Source: Anaerolineae bacterium (GTDB lineage Bacteria > Chloroflexota > Anaerolineae > Aggregatilineales > Phototrophicaceae). From it: a stretch of 64,000 nt of DNA. Each line of letters opens with the position of its first letter. Positions within the stretch are counted from its first letter, which is position 1. The translations under genes and the position numbers were made by a program. Where the stretch lies: NCBI GenBank assembly GCA_022823945.1, contig JAJEBK010000048.1, forward strand, positions 62,001 through 126,000, written 5' to 3'. A model generated the notes under the pieces. The model searched no databases. It was given only the letters and a program-made list of their open reading frames with translations, and was not told the DNA's origin. Positions 25,704 to 34,412 of the stretch are shown piece by piece.

Positions 25704-27137
25704 ATGAAGAAATGCTTTACAATCGTATTGCTCATCGCTTTTGCGCTTGTCGCCAACATGAGCCTGGTCTCGGCAGACGACATGTGGTGGGCAGATGCCG
25801 CCGCGCCTTATGCCGGCACGACTATCCGCGGCGTTTCTGAAAGCACGCCACCCTCCAATTATGTCGCCGATGTCCTCGCCGCCCAGTTCACCGAGCTGAC
25901 TGGCATCAATGTCGAGTTTGAAACGACCTCTTGGGACCAGATGTATTCCAAAGCCATCAACGACATGGAAGCCAACACCGGCATCTATGACTTTGTCTAC
26001 ATTGAACAGGACATCATCTACAGCTATCTGGCGCAGGACTATCTGGTCAACCTGACGCAATTCGCCGCCGACAACATGGACCTGGCTTCCGCCGATTACG
26101 ACGAGATGGCTTTCACCAGCTTCGCCGATTACTTCAAGAATGCCGATGGCGACCTCTTCGGCGTGCCCATGGAAGCTTTCGTCAAGGTCTATCTGTATCG
26201 CAAAGACCTCTTCGAAGATGCCGATATCATGGCGGCTTTTGAAGAAGAATACGGCTATCCGCTGGCGCCTGCCGAAACCTTTGAGCAATACGCCGACAAC
26301 GCCATGTTCTTCACCGCTTATGGCGAGATGATGGACATGGACTTGTGGGGCACGACGGTGCAGGGTTCGACCGGCCATCCCGCCTCGACCTATGAATTCC
26401 TCGAGTCGATTGGTCCTTCTTTTGGCTTGTACAACTGGGGCATCAACCTGGATGCTGGCAGCGCCCAAAGCGCCAATGGCGGCGCGCTGGATGGCGATAC
26501 GGCTGTCGAGGCGCTGAGCTTCTGGCTGAGCATGCTGCCCTACGCACCGCCCGAAGCCACCTCCAGCACCTGGGACGAGGTTGCTTCTTCGTTCGCCGCT
26601 GGTCGTGCCGCGCAGGGCTGGGTCTATGGAGAAAATGCTGCCTGGATCGCCACTGACGAGAGCCGCTCGGCTGTAACCGGCAATGTAGGCGTTCGCCTGC
26701 CTGTCACCGCGCCGGGCGTGATCGAAGCTGCGCAAATGGGCGAAGGCTACATCGGCTACTATGATGGCGGCGCTTTTGGCATCCCGCACAGCTCGCGCAA
26801 CAAAGAAGCCACGCTGCTCTGGCTGCAATTCATCGGACAGCCGGCGGTACAGGCTGAATGGGCGGCCGCTGGCGCGCGCATCACCCACACCGCCACCTTC
26901 GACGACCCGCTCATCGCCGAGCAAGACATGAAGGTCGATGGCTATTACACGCTGCTGGAAGAACAGGGTCCGCTCTTTGCTGGCGCGCCGCCCTTCCCCT
27001 TCCACGCCCAAGTCCGCGAGATCATCGATCCCTTCATCCAGCGCGCGATTCTTGGCGAGCTGTCGCCGGCTGACGCTCTGTCGCAAGCCGCGATGGCTGT
27101 GGACGAAGAACTGGCCCGCCTGGGCTACGGCATGTAG
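25704..27137 (+). CDS. Sugar ABC transporter substrate-binding protein (family 1)
   Basis: This 477-residue binding protein has an N-terminal signal peptide (about 1-25, ending LVSADD). It shows the family 1 fold: [31 protein letters not shown] at the first lobe, and [20 protein letters not shown], a typical hinge and ligand region. AAGGAG sits eight bases before the ATG. It is the first gene of an operon with two permeases and a small membrane protein, and no ATPase is encoded nearby. The ligand is probably an oligosaccharide or polyol. A palindromic element starts one base after the stop. Confidence 0.92.
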   Translation: MKKCFTIVLLIAFALVANMSLVSADDMWWADAAAPYAGTTIRGVSESTPPSNYVADVLAAQFTELTGINVEFETTSWDQMYSKAINDMEANTGIYDFVYIEQDIIYSYLAQDYLVNLTQFAADNMDLASADYDEMAFTSFADYFKNADGDLFGVPMEAFVKVYLYRKDLFEDADIMAAFEEEYGYPLAPAETFEQYADNAMFFTAYGEMMDMDLWGTTVQGSTGHPASTYEFLESIGPSFGLYNWGINLDAGSAQSANGGALDGDTAVEALSFWLSMLPYAPPEATSSTWDEVASSFAAGRAAQGWVYGENAAWIATDESRSAVTGNVGVRLPVTAPGVIEAAQMGEGYIGYYDGGAFGIPHSSRNKEATLLWLQFIGQPAVQAEWAAAGARITHTATFDDPLIAEQDMKVDGYYTLLEEQGPLFAGAPPFPFHAQVREIIDPFIQRAILGELSPADALSQAAMAVDEELARLGYGM

Positions 27138-27138
27138 C

Positions 27139-27227
27139 CTACCCCCCTCGGTCCCCCCAAAGCATCGGGGGGAGGCAAATCCTTGCTACCCTCTCCGTCT
27201 TGACGGGGAGGGGCTGGGGGAGGGGTC
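27139..27227. repeat. Two-hairpin palindromic element (copy 7)
   Basis: A textbook copy: left arm ACCCCCCTCGGTCCCCCC, core AAAGCATCGG, spacer of about 20 bases, then a hairpin with core GTCTTGACGG and right arm GGGGCTGGGGGAGGGG. It lies between binding-protein and permease genes and could reduce read-through so that more binding protein is made than permease. Confidence 0.88.
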
Positions 27228-27232
27228 AAATT

Positions 27233-27253
27233 GGGCGACTCGCTGGGTCGCCC
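27233..27253. repeat. GGGCGA...TCGCCC palindrome (type 2 repeat)
   Basis: A 21-base imperfect palindrome with stem GGGCGACTCG and CGGGTCGCCC-like partner. It directly follows the two-hairpin element. Related sequences are at 32447-32467, 36308-36334, 42558-42582 and 50706-50732. Confidence 0.7.
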
Positions 27254-27327
27254 ATTTATTACGCAACAGTTGGATCATGTGGCGGTACAAAAATCGCCCC
27301 AACAAGGTGCCCTTTTGAGGAATTGAT

Positions 27328-28206
27328 TTGAGAAACCCGCGTGTTGGCTGGGCGCTGCTCAGCCCGACCTTGATTATTCTGCTGATATTTGGCTTCGCGC
27401 CATTTCTTTATGTGCTGGTTGTGGGTTTTTTTGATTGGAATGTTTTTTCCGCCCAAGATGGGCTGGTCTTCAGTGGGCTGGACAATTTCCGCCGACTGGT
27501 CTTTGATGAATTATTCTTGACTTCTGTAGGCTTAACGATACGGTTCGCCGTCTTCGCCATCGGCAGCGAGATTGTGCTGGGTTTTGTGCTGGCGCAGATG
27601 CTCACGCGCAACTTCCCGGGCAAATCGCTTTTTCGCATCATCCACACCTTCCCGCTGATGGTCGCGCCCATCGCTGTCGGCGCTGTCTGGCGGCTATTGG
27701 TCATCCCTGGTTTTGGACCCGTGCCTTACTTCCTCGACCGCTGGTTTGATTTGACCTACCAGATCGGCAGCTATCCCGACCAGGCGCTGATGACCTCGGT
27801 GATTATGGATGTCTGGCATTGGACGCCTTTTGTCACGCTGACGATGCTGGCGGGCTTGTCGTCTATCCCGCGCGAGCCAGTCGAACAAGCCAAGGTCGAT
27901 GGCGCGAACCGACTGCAAGTCTTCTGGTATGTGACCTTGCCTTTCCTGCGCCCCGTGCTGCTGACGACGGTCTTCATCCGCATCATGGACGCTATCCGCA
28001 CGGTCGATGAAGTCTGGATGCTGGCGGGTGGCGGACCCGGCACGCGCTTCTCTGGCATCTATATCTGGCGGGTTACCTCGCCCGCCGCCAGCGCGGACTG
28101 GGGTTATGGCTCTGCTGTCTCGCTCATCACGCTCTATCTAACGATTGTGCTTTGCTGGCTGCTCTTCATCGCCATATCCGGGCGGCGCAAAGGAGAGGTC
28201 GAATGA
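27328..28206 (+). CDS. Sugar ABC transporter permease, MalF/UgpA type
   Basis: This 292-residue inner-membrane permease has six hydrophobic helices and the EAA loop EQAKVDGANRLQVFWYVTLP at about residues 190-210. It pairs with the MalG-type permease that follows. The start is TTG, with GAGG seven bases upstream; no ATG fits. The ATPase is probably a shared MsiK-like protein encoded elsewhere, as is common for family 1 sugar importers. The binding protein is the upstream cistron, separated by a palindromic element. Confidence 0.92.
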   Translation: MRNPRVGWALLSPTLIILLIFGFAPFLYVLVVGFFDWNVFSAQDGLVFSGLDNFRRLVFDELFLTSVGLTIRFAVFAIGSEIVLGFVLAQMLTRNFPGKSLFRIIHTFPLMVAPIAVGAVWRLLVIPGFGPVPYFLDRWFDLTYQIGSYPDQALMTSVIMDVWHWTPFVTLTMLAGLSSIPREPVEQAKVDGANRLQVFWYVTLPFLRPVLLTTVFIRIMDAIRTVDEVWMLAGGGPGTRFSGIYIWRVTSPAASADWGYGSAVSLITLYLTIVLCWLLFIAISGRRKGEVE

Positions 28207-28209
28207 GAA

Positions 28210-28245
28210 AACCCCCCTCGGTCCCCCCATCAGGATGGAGAGAAG
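28210..28245. repeat. Half palindromic element (copy 8)
   Basis: Only the left half is present: ACCCCCCTCGGTCCCCCC, core ATCAGGAT, and a weak G-rich partner. It follows the stop of the MalF-type permease by three bases and precedes the MalG-type permease. Confidence 0.7.
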
Positions 28246-28282
28246 GATTGCCTAGCGCGGGTCAATTGGGGAAGGCGGCTAT

Positions 28283-29137
28283 ATGACCACCAGCCCGCGC
28301 CGCCGCTTTTGGCGATATTTCTCCACCTACGCATTTTGGGCGTTGATGACCCTGATCACGCTGATACCGATCTGGTGGATGTTGGTCGTGTCCATGCGCA
28401 CGCGGGTCGAGCTCTTTGGCAGACCCAACCTGATGCTCAGCCGCATCTACCTGGAGAATTACAGCAATGTGCTGACTGATAGCACTTTCCAGCGCTATAT
28501 GACCAATTCACTGGTGGTTTCGACCGCCAACGCGCTGCTGGTGATGATCCTGGCGCTGCTGGCGACCTATGCGCTTTCTCGCTACAAGCTGGCGGGGCGC
28601 GACAATATCTTCTTCTGGCTGATCACCAATCGCATGGCACCGCCGGCCGCTTTTCTGCTGCCTTTGTATATCATGTTCACGCGCACCTTCCGCCTGGGCG
28701 ATTGGACGCTCTTTGATACGCAGCTGGGTTTGATCCTGCTCTATTGCGTCTTCAACCTGCCTTTCGCCATTTGGTTGCTGAAAGGCGTGGTGGATGGCAT
28801 CCCAATCGAGCTGGACGACGCCGCGATGATCGATGGCGCTGGTTTGTGGGGTGTGCTGCGCCATGTCATCATTCCCTTGGCTGCGCCGGGATTGGCGGTG
28901 ACGGGCATCCTCAGCTGGATCTTCGCCTGGAACGAGTATCTCTTCGCCGCCAACCTGACGAGCGTGGTGGCGCGCACCATCACCACGGCGCTGGCCGAAT
29001 TCGTCACTGTGACGGGCACGAACTGGGGCGAGCTGGCCGCCATGTCGATGATCACGCTGGTGCCCTCGGCCATCATCGTCATCTTCGCCCAACGCTACAT
29101 CGTCATGGGTTTGACCTTCGGCGCGGTCAAGGAGTAG
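28283..29137 (+). CDS. Sugar ABC transporter permease, MalG type
   Basis: This 284-residue permease is the second membrane half of the importer. The EAA loop is [20 protein letters not shown] at about residues 190-210. Six hydrophobic helices are visible, and the end LTFGAVKE is typical. GGGGAAGG lies seven bases before the ATG. It is followed within five bases by a small membrane-protein gene whose ribosome binding site lies inside its last codons. Confidence 0.92.
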   Translation: MTTSPRRRFWRYFSTYAFWALMTLITLIPIWWMLVVSMRTRVELFGRPNLMLSRIYLENYSNVLTDSTFQRYMTNSLVVSTANALLVMILALLATYALSRYKLAGRDNIFFWLITNRMAPPAAFLLPLYIMFTRTFRLGDWTLFDTQLGLILLYCVFNLPFAIWLLKGVVDGIPIELDDAAMIDGAGLWGVLRHVIIPLAAPGLAVTGILSWIFAWNEYLFAANLTSVVARTITTALAEFVTVTGTNWGELAAMSMITLVPSAIIVIFAQRYIVMGLTFGAVKE

Positions 29138-29142
29138 GCGCG

Positions 29143-29385
29143 ATGGGCGAAATTCGAAAACCCCCGCCCCCGGCCCCTCCCCCACAAGGAGGGATGGGAG
29201 AGTCGACCAAAGACAATGGATTCCTGCCCTTCTATACCAACCTGTTCGACCGCTTTTTCATCGCCGCGGTGATTTTGATAGGCGTGCATTTGCTGTGGTT
29301 GCGTTTCATGGAGTCGGCGCTGCCGATTGAAGCCGCGACAGTCATTTCAATTGTCATCGGTTATGTGGTGGTGCGGCGGGGTTGA
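29143..29385 (+). CDS. Small two-helix membrane protein with a repeat-encoded insert
   Basis: This 80-residue protein sits five bases after the permease stop, with AAGGAG seven bases before its ATG. That spacing supports it as the last cistron of the sugar ABC operon. Residues 6-20 (PPPPAPPPQGGMG region) are translated from a palindromic repeat. The rest has two membrane helices, FFIAAVILIGVHLLWLRF and ATVISIVIGYVVV. Small proteins at this operon position are seen in related bacteria and may stabilise the permeases, but I know no defined function. Confidence 0.65.
   Translation: MGEIRKPPPPAPPPQGGMGESTKDNGFLPFYTNLFDRFFIAAVILIGVHLLWLRFMESALPIEAATVISIVIGYVVVRRG
29158..29200. repeat. Palindromic half-element inside a coding region (copy 9)
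   Basis: AAAACCCCCGCCCCCGGCCC and CTCCCCCACAAGGAGGGATG form a half-element whose length keeps the reading frame of the small membrane protein open. It encodes a proline-rich N-terminal segment. Confidence 0.7.
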
Positions 29386-29394
29386 ATCGCAATG

Positions 29395-29440
29395 GGCACA
29401 AGAAGATTCTCTTTGCCCTCTCTGCCCTCTGTGTCTAAAC
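29395..29440. repeat. Type 3 repeat fragment
   Basis: AGATTCTCTTTGCCCTCTCT followed by GCCCTCTGTGTCTAAA is the C/T-rich strand of the CACAGAG repeat. It fills the space between the convergent membrane-protein and sulfatase genes. Confidence 0.55.
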
Positions 29441-29460
29441 GCCAGCCTGCCAATTGCCGG

Positions 29461-31194
29461 TCACGCCCCGGCCACGCGCGGCATCCACAGCGGCTCCAGA
29501 CCCCAGCGACTTTGCAGCAGCGCCCAAACCATGTTTGCCCGCAGGTCTGCGCTCGCGTCATCGTCCCACAGATTGCGCGTTTTGTGCGGGTCGGCGGCCA
29601 GGTCAAACAGCTCGCAGACAGCTTGCGCGGGGTCAAAATTGAGCTGGAAGCCGCGGCGGTTGCAGCTTTTCACATACATGGCAGGCGACTTGTTGGGCAG
29701 CGCGACGCTGGCGGCATTGAGCGGCTCTTCCTTCTGCATCTCGGCGCGCAGCATGGCTTCGGTTAGTCGAGCGCGCAGGACCTCGTCCGCCCACAGGTTT
29801 TCCAATTCGCCCGGGTCAGCGCGCAGGTCGAAGATTTCGCCATATTCCCGACCGAAGTAACGAGTGATTTTGTAGCGCTCGCCGATGAATGTTTTGAGAT
29901 GTAGCGTGGTCGGCTGGTGGCGATTCTCGATGATGACAGACGAGCGCGCCCCAGCCTCATCACCAGCCCAGACCGCGAATTGATCCAAGCCAGTCATATC
30001 GTCAGGCACATCCAGCCCGCAAGCCGCCAGAAAGGTCGGCGCGTAGTCGACCAGCGATTGCAGGCTGTCGCTGTTGGCATTGGCCGGGATGTGCCCTGGC
30101 AACCGCGCGATCATCGGCACGCGCAAGCCATCGTCATAATGAAACGCGCCTTTGGCGATCAAGCCATGCTGCCCGAAGTAATGTCCGTGATCGCTGGTGA
30201 AAACAACCAATGTATTTTCCGCCAAGCCCAGCGCGTCCAGCCGGTCGACAATCTGCCCGATGTATTTGTCCATGCAGCTGACCATGCCGTAATAGCAGGC
30301 GATGTCTTTCGCCAATTCGCCGCGATCGTGCAGGTGGGAGTGGAAGCCGTGGCAGCCGCTGCCATTGGACTCTTGCCAGGCGGAAAAATCGGGATCGGGC
30401 TGCTGGGTCAGCTGGAAGTGGGGCGGATTGCCGTTGTGTTCGCCTGGCACCACCGCTGGCACATTGATGGTGTCGGGGTCGTACATGCTGTCCCAGGGCT
30501 CGGGCGCGAGGTATTTGGGGTGCGGGTCGAAGAAGCTCGCCCAAACAAAAAAGGGCTCATCGGCGGCATGATACTGCTCAATAAGCGCGCTACTGCGTTC
30601 GGCTATCCAGGCGTTGTAATGGAAGCGCTCGGGGATGAGCCACTTGCGCCGCTGCGCCTGCACATGCCCGGTGGGCTGCAAAAAATAATCGCGCCAATTC
30701 GTCAAGCCGCGCTCTTCCATCCACAGCGCATAATGCTGCCCGACATGCGCTTCATCGGTGTGGTTGCGCGCCAGTTCCACATGGTCAAAGCCATAAAAGG
30801 GTCCCTCGAAGTCCGCCCAGAAATCCAAGTCTTGCAGAGTCGGATAGCTCTCCAGCGAAGGATACTCGGCGGTGGCGTGCAGGGGCTGGAAGTGCGCCTT
30901 GCCCACCAGCGCCGTGCGATAACCAGCCTCGCTGAACATCTCGCCCACAGTCGGCTCGCTTTCCGGCAGCTTCGTGCCCAGCGAATAGGCACCATGCTGT
31001 GATGGATACTTGCCGGTGAGCATGCTGCTGCGCGTGGGCGTGCAGGTGGGGTTGGGGCAATAGGCGCGCTTGAATGTCGTGCCCTGCGCAGCCAGCTTGT
31101 CCAGCGCCGGCGTGTGAATCTGCGGGTTGCCCGCGCCCAATGTGTTCCAATGCTGCTGGTCGGATGTGATGAGCAAGATGTTGAGGGGTTTCAT
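29461..31194 (-). CDS. Type I sulfatase
   Basis: This 577-residue sulfatase has the formylglycine motif CTPTRSSMLTGKYP, with Cys51 as the residue to be oxidised. N-terminal metal ligands are in ILLITSDQQHWNTLG. FTSDHGHYFGQHGL forms the later metal site, and WASFFDPHPKY is a conserved substrate-side segment. No signal peptide is seen. The ATG at 31194 begins the conserved MKPLNILLITSD; the longer frame upstream is discarded. It converges on a sugar ABC operon, so imported sulfated oligosaccharides are a plausible substrate. It is distinct in length and motif from the sulfatase at 966-2426. Confidence 0.93.
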   Translation of the reverse strand: MKPLNILLITSDQQHWNTLGAGNPQIHTPALDKLAAQGTTFKRAYCPNPTCTPTRSSMLTGKYPSQHGAYSLGTKLPESEPTVGEMFSEAGYRTALVGKAHFQPLHATAEYPSLESYPTLQDLDFWADFEGPFYGFDHVELARNHTDEAHVGQHYALWMEERGLTNWRDYFLQPTGHVQAQRRKWLIPERFHYNAWIAERSSALIEQYHAADEPFFVWASFFDPHPKYLAPEPWDSMYDPDTINVPAVVPGEHNGNPPHFQLTQQPDPDFSAWQESNGSGCHGFHSHLHDRGELAKDIACYYGMVSCMDKYIGQIVDRLDALGLAENTLVVFTSDHGHYFGQHGLIAKGAFHYDDGLRVPMIARLPGHIPANANSDSLQSLVDYAPTFLAACGLDVPDDMTGLDQFAVWAGDEAGARSSVIIENRHQPTTLHLKTFIGERYKITRYFGREYGEIFDLRADPGELENLWADEVLRARLTEAMLRAEMQKEEPLNAASVALPNKSPAMYVKSCNRRGFQLNFDPAQAVCELFDLAADPHKTRNLWDDDASADLRANMVWALLQSRWGLEPLWMPRVAGA

Positions 31195-31280
31195 GAGAAA
31201 TCCTTGCTGGCGGAGTGCGGACAACTATTCTGCCACAAAGACACGCGGGACAGATGCCTGCCTCTTCGTTCGCAGTTGGC

Positions 31281-31621
31281 TCACAATCGCGGATACTTGT
31301 TGGCGACACGGCGGATCTCGCTGTCCGGCAAATCGCTTCTACCGGTCTTTGACCAAATTAGCAACAACAGAATAATAGTGCCGTCCTCCATGACGCGATA
31401 GATGACCCGGAAGCCGCCGCGCGTACCCCTGCGAGCAGAGCTGTTGCCCAGACGCGCCTTGAACACCGCCATCCCGCCCATGTTCTGCAAACGTTCGTCT
31501 TGTGGGCGGACCCATCCTCAAGATCGGAAATTAAGCTATCGACATCTCTTCTGATTAACCGATATCGCTTCCTGAGCCTCAGGAGCATGCCCTCAAATTC
31601 AGCCGCCGTTTCTACGCGCAT
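31281..31621 (-). pseudogene. RelE-like toxin of copy B, frameshifted
   Basis: The start (MRVETAAEFEGMLLRLRKRY) is in the frame that opens at 31621. The conserved second half (NMGGMAVFKARLGNSSARRG, then FRVIYRVMEDG) is in another frame ending at 31281. Comparison with copy C shows one missing base at about 31510, where GGCGTCC has become GGGTCC. Translation would give a false C-terminus ending FCCC. The cognate antitoxin next to it is intact. Confidence 0.75.
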
Positions 31622-31823
31622 GTTCTTCTGCTTCATCCATCATGCGCAATTCCTCAAGAAACTCCCGCGCTGGCCTGTGCTGGCCAGTCTCGGATTGATG
31701 CAAGGCCCGCTCAAAACTGCGCAGCAACTCGCGCTGCTCAGGCGTCAGATGCGCTTCTTCAGGATCAATCGCCTCGTCCGTCATCGTCTCAACCGGCTTA
31801 ATCGGCTTAATCGGCGTGTCCAT
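31599..31823 (-). CDS. Antitoxin of copy B (intact)
   Basis: This 74-residue acidic protein shares DEAIDPEEAHLTPEQRELLR and SFERALHQSETGQHRPA with copy C. Its last 23 bases overlap the toxin start, the same overlap as in the other copies. No known DNA-binding fold is obvious. Because its toxin is broken, it could now only act against the copy C toxin or be on its way to loss. It carries an extra IKPIKP segment near the N-terminus compared with copy C. Confidence 0.65.
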   Translation of the reverse strand: MDTPIKPIKPVETMTDEAIDPEEAHLTPEQRELLRSFERALHQSETGQHRPAREFLEELRMMDEAEEHARRNGG

Positions 31824-31847
31824 GCCCTGCCTCCCTCCGATACAGTC

Positions 31848-32189
31848 TTACAATCGCGGATACTTGTTGGCGACACGGCGGATCTCGCTGTCCGGCAAAT
31901 CGCTTCTATCGGTCTTTGACCAAATTAGCAACAACAGAATAATAGTGCCGTCCTCCATAACGCGATAGATGACCCGGAAGCCGCCGCGCGTACCCCTGCG
32001 GGCAGAGCTGTTGCGTACACGCGCCTTGAACACCGCCATCCCGCCCATGTTCTGCAAACGTTCGTCTTGTGGGCGGACGCCAGAACGAAGTTCGGATGTC
32101 AGGCTGTCAATGTCCAAGTCAAGCAGACGGTACCGTCTTCTAAGTTGTCTGGCCTGACGGTCAAAATCAATCGCCGTTTCTACGCGCAC
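31848..32189 (-). CDS. RelE-like toxin of copy C (intact)
   Basis: This 113-residue protein matches the RelE/HigB-type ribonuclease toxin pattern. A helical N-terminal half (FDRQARQLRRRYRLLDLDID) is followed by a beta core KARVRNSSARRGTRGGFRVI, then YRVMEDGTIILLLIWSK-like strands and a final DLPDSEIRRVANKY. Basic residues in the SSARRGTRGGFR stretch would contact RNA. It is the only full-length toxin of the three copies in the window. Family assignment rests on pattern only; RNA cleavage is inferred. Confidence 0.75.
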   Translation of the reverse strand: MRVETAIDFDRQARQLRRRYRLLDLDIDSLTSELRSGVRPQDERLQNMGGMAVFKARVRNSSARRGTRGGFRVIYRVMEDGTIILLLLIWSKTDRSDLPDSEIRRVANKYPRL

Positions 32190-32376
32190 GATCTTCAGCT
32201 TCTCGTTCCGCTCGCAACTCGGCGATCAATTCGCTGGCTGGCCTGTGCTGGCCAGTCTCGGATTGATGCAACGCCCGCTCAAAACTGCGCAGCAACTCGC
32301 GCTGCTCAGGCGTCAGATGCGCTTCTTCAGGATCAATCGCCTCGTCCGTCATCGCCTGCTTGAGCGGCGTGTCCAT
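32167..32376 (-). CDS. Antitoxin of copy C (intact)
   Basis: This 69-residue acidic protein is upstream of, and overlaps by 23 bases, the intact toxin. The ATG at 32376 was chosen because copies A and B start at the same place (MD.P.K), a GGGGAGG ribosome binding site lies upstream, and a TACAAT box follows at a plausible distance. The longer frame up to 32484 would include promoter DNA. Helical and charged, with no recognised domain; it probably wraps the toxin and may autoregulate. Confidence 0.65.
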   Translation of the reverse strand: MDTPLKQAMTDEAIDPEEAHLTPEQRELLRSFERALHQSETGQHRPASELIAELRAEREAEDRARRNGD

Positions 32377-32407
32377 GCCCTGCCTCCCCATTGCCACTTT
32401 CAAGCAT

Positions 32408-32413
32408 ATTGTA
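32408..32413 (-). promoter_or_regulatory. -10 box (TACAAT) for toxin-antitoxin copy C
   Basis: On the minus strand TACAAT lies 31 bases before the antitoxin ATG at 32376. A purine-rich GGGGAGG lies in the leader. Confidence 0.45.
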
Positions 32414-32446
32414 GCGCATCGTTGGTTCTGTAAGACAGATGAAAGC

Positions 32447-32467
32447 GGGCGGCCCAACGGCTCGCCC
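32447..32467. repeat. GGGCGG...TCGCCC palindrome (type 2 repeat), possible terminator
   Basis: A 21-base imperfect palindrome lies 40 bases beyond the stop of the minus-strand permease at 32507. On the minus strand the stem is followed by CTTTC, so it could weakly terminate the sugar ABC operon. Confidence 0.5.
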
Positions 32468-32506
32468 ATGCAAGCAGAGTTCATTTTGGGACGGTGCGAG
32501 GCGACT

Positions 32507-33391
32507 CTAGCTTTTCACCGCGCCGGCGATGCCTTCAATGAAGTAGCGCTGCATGGCCAGGAAGACGATGATGATGGGGACGATGGCGATGGTGGCGGCG
32601 GCAGCCATCCCGCTCCAGTCGGTGAAGTATTCGCCACGAAAGGCAAACATGCCCACCGACAGCGTGCGCAGCTCCGGGCGCGGCAGCGTCAACACCAGTG
32701 GCAGCAAAAAGTCGTTCCAGCTGGCGATGAGCTGCATGATGACGACTGTGGCCATGACCGGCTTGGCAAGCGGCAGCAGGATTTGGAAGAAGACGCGCAA
32801 AAAGCCCGCGCCATCCACAATCGCCGCTTCTTCCAGCTCTTTGGGCATCTGCCCGAAGTAGCCGGCGAAAAGCAGAATGAAGATGACATGCGCGCCGCCG
32901 CTCTGCGCCAGGATGACGCCAAAGAGCGTGCCATCCAAGCCCAAATTGCCGATCAGCTCGAAGATGGGGATGATGGTATAGCCTTTGGGCAAAAAGACTG
33001 TCGCCACGAAGATGCCGATGACGATGCGCCGCCCGGGAAAGCGATAGCGTCCGAGCACATAGCCCATCATGGAAGTCGTCGCCACCACGATGAACACCGA
33101 GCCAGCCGCGATAGCCACCGTATTCAGAAAATATTGGCTCATGTTTGCCTGCACCCAGGCGCGCTGGAAGTTCTCGAAAGTCGGTTCGGTCGGCAAGAGA
33201 TTTGTGCCGGCGCGGAAGATCTCGTTGTTGGTCTTCATTGCCGCGCTGACCATCCACAAAAAGGGATAGACCCAGATCAGCGCCAGTGGCGTCAAAATAA
33301 TAGTGGTTACGATTTCTCGCAGGCGCGTCGCCCGGATTGCCAGCCGCCGTTGATGCTCTTCGTTGCTGAGGCGCTTCGCTTTGGCCGCCAT
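32507..33391 (-). CDS. Sugar ABC transporter permease, MalG type
   Basis: This 294-residue permease has a basic cytoplasmic N-terminus (KAKRLSNEEHQRRLAIR), six hydrophobic helices and the EAA loop EEAAIVDGAGFLRVFFQILL at about residue 190. The tail IEGIAGAVKS is typical. Its ATG shares one base with the TAA stop of the MalF-type partner (TAATG), so the two are coupled. It is the last gene of the operon that begins with the binding protein at 36083. Confidence 0.92.
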   Translation of the reverse strand: MAAKAKRLSNEEHQRRLAIRATRLREIVTTIILTPLALIWVYPFLWMVSAAMKTNNEIFRAGTNLLPTEPTFENFQRAWVQANMSQYFLNTVAIAAGSVFIVVATTSMMGYVLGRYRFPGRRIVIGIFVATVFLPKGYTIIPIFELIGNLGLDGTLFGVILAQSGGAHVIFILLFAGYFGQMPKELEEAAIVDGAGFLRVFFQILLPLAKPVMATVVIMQLIASWNDFLLPLVLTLPRPELRTLSVGMFAFRGEYFTDWSGMAAAATIAIVPIIIVFLAMQRYFIEGIAGAVKS

Positions 33392-34386
33392 TACGCGCCG
33401 CCCGCCGTGGTTTCTGCAGCCGACAGACCAGCCCGCTCTTTGTTCGCCCAGCGCGCCCCAAACAGCTGCAGCGTGGCCATCACCATAACCGACAGCCCAA
33501 AATAAACTGCCGCAGCGCAGGCATAACCGATGCGCGGCAGAGTCAAGCTGTTGGCTGCGCCGAAGGCTGTTCGGTAGATATACACTTCCATGACTTCACT
33601 GGCGAAGTAAGGTCCGCCGCCCGTCAATGTCATCGCCAGCGCGAAGACATTCAAAGTGCCCACCGCCGTGATGAGAACGATGATGACGGCGAACGGTTTC
33701 AGCAGCGGCACGGTGATATAGGCGAACTTGTGCCGCCAGTTCGCGCCATCCACTTCTGCCGCTTCATAGAGCGAGGCCGGGATCGTTTGCAGCGCAGCCA
33801 GCCAATAAATCATCGGGATGCCCAGCCACTTCCAGATCTCCACGCCGACAACCGAATACAGCGCCAGTTTGGGGTCGCCAAAGAAGTCGATCGGCCTGGC
33901 GAGCACGCCCAGGTCGAGCATGATCATGTTGATGGGACCGTTGAAAGGGCTCATGATGAAGGTCATGACGATGCCGACGATGGCGGTGGTGGTGACGACC
34001 GGCACGAAGAACATGGTGCGGAAGATCGGCGCAAGACGCAGCGCCCGGTCGTTGAGCACAATCGCGATGACCAGCGCCAGCGACAGTTTGATGGGCACGC
34101 TGCAAAACATGAAGATGAACGAATTCTTAAAGGCGTTGTAAAACTGCTTGTCGACAATCACTTCGCTGAAGTTGAGCGTGCCGATGTAGTGCGGCGCAGA
34201 AGTGAAACCCGACCATTGGAAGAGCGAATAATAAAACGAGGCGAAGATGGGATAGAGCGTGAACATCAAAGTCAGCACCAGCGACGGCAGCATGAACAGG
34301 TAGACCCAGCGGTTGTCGGCGATGCGCTGACGCAGGCTGCGCGTATGTTGGATGGGCTTTGGCAGCGGCATCTGGATAGTGGTCAT
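33391..34386 (-). CDS. Sugar ABC transporter permease, MalF type
   Basis: This 331-residue permease has six hydrophobic helices and the EAA loop YEAAEVDGANWRHKFAYITV at about residues 205-225. The ATG at 34386 (MTTIQMPLPKP) was chosen because the longer frame reads into the palindromic element upstream. It is separated from its binding-protein gene by that element (34413-34549), the same arrangement as in the operon at 25.7-29.1 kb. No ATPase is encoded nearby. Confidence 0.92.
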   Translation of the reverse strand: MTTIQMPLPKPIQHTRSLRQRIADNRWVYLFMLPSLVLTLMFTLYPIFASFYYSLFQWSGFTSAPHYIGTLNFSEVIVDKQFYNAFKNSFIFMFCSVPIKLSLALVIAIVLNDRALRLAPIFRTMFFVPVVTTTAIVGIVMTFIMSPFNGPINMIMLDLGVLARPIDFFGDPKLALYSVVGVEIWKWLGIPMIYWLAALQTIPASLYEAAEVDGANWRHKFAYITVPLLKPFAVIIVLITAVGTLNVFALAMTLTGGGPYFASEVMEVYIYRTAFGAANSLTLPRIGYACAAAVYFGLSVMVMATLQLFGARWANKERAGLSAAETTAGGA

Positions 34387-34412
34387 GCTGCCCCCCCACC
34401 CGACCCAACTTG

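Larger units (their letters stand above)
31281..32376. repeat. Tandem direct duplication of a toxin-antitoxin module
   Basis: Two units of about 550 bp follow one another in the same direction. Long stretches are nearly identical, for example the toxin 3' ends at 31290-31480 and 31855-32050. Unit B carries a one-base deletion in the toxin. A third, more diverged copy lies 7.5 kb away at 23531-24077 on the other strand. Confidence 0.8.
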
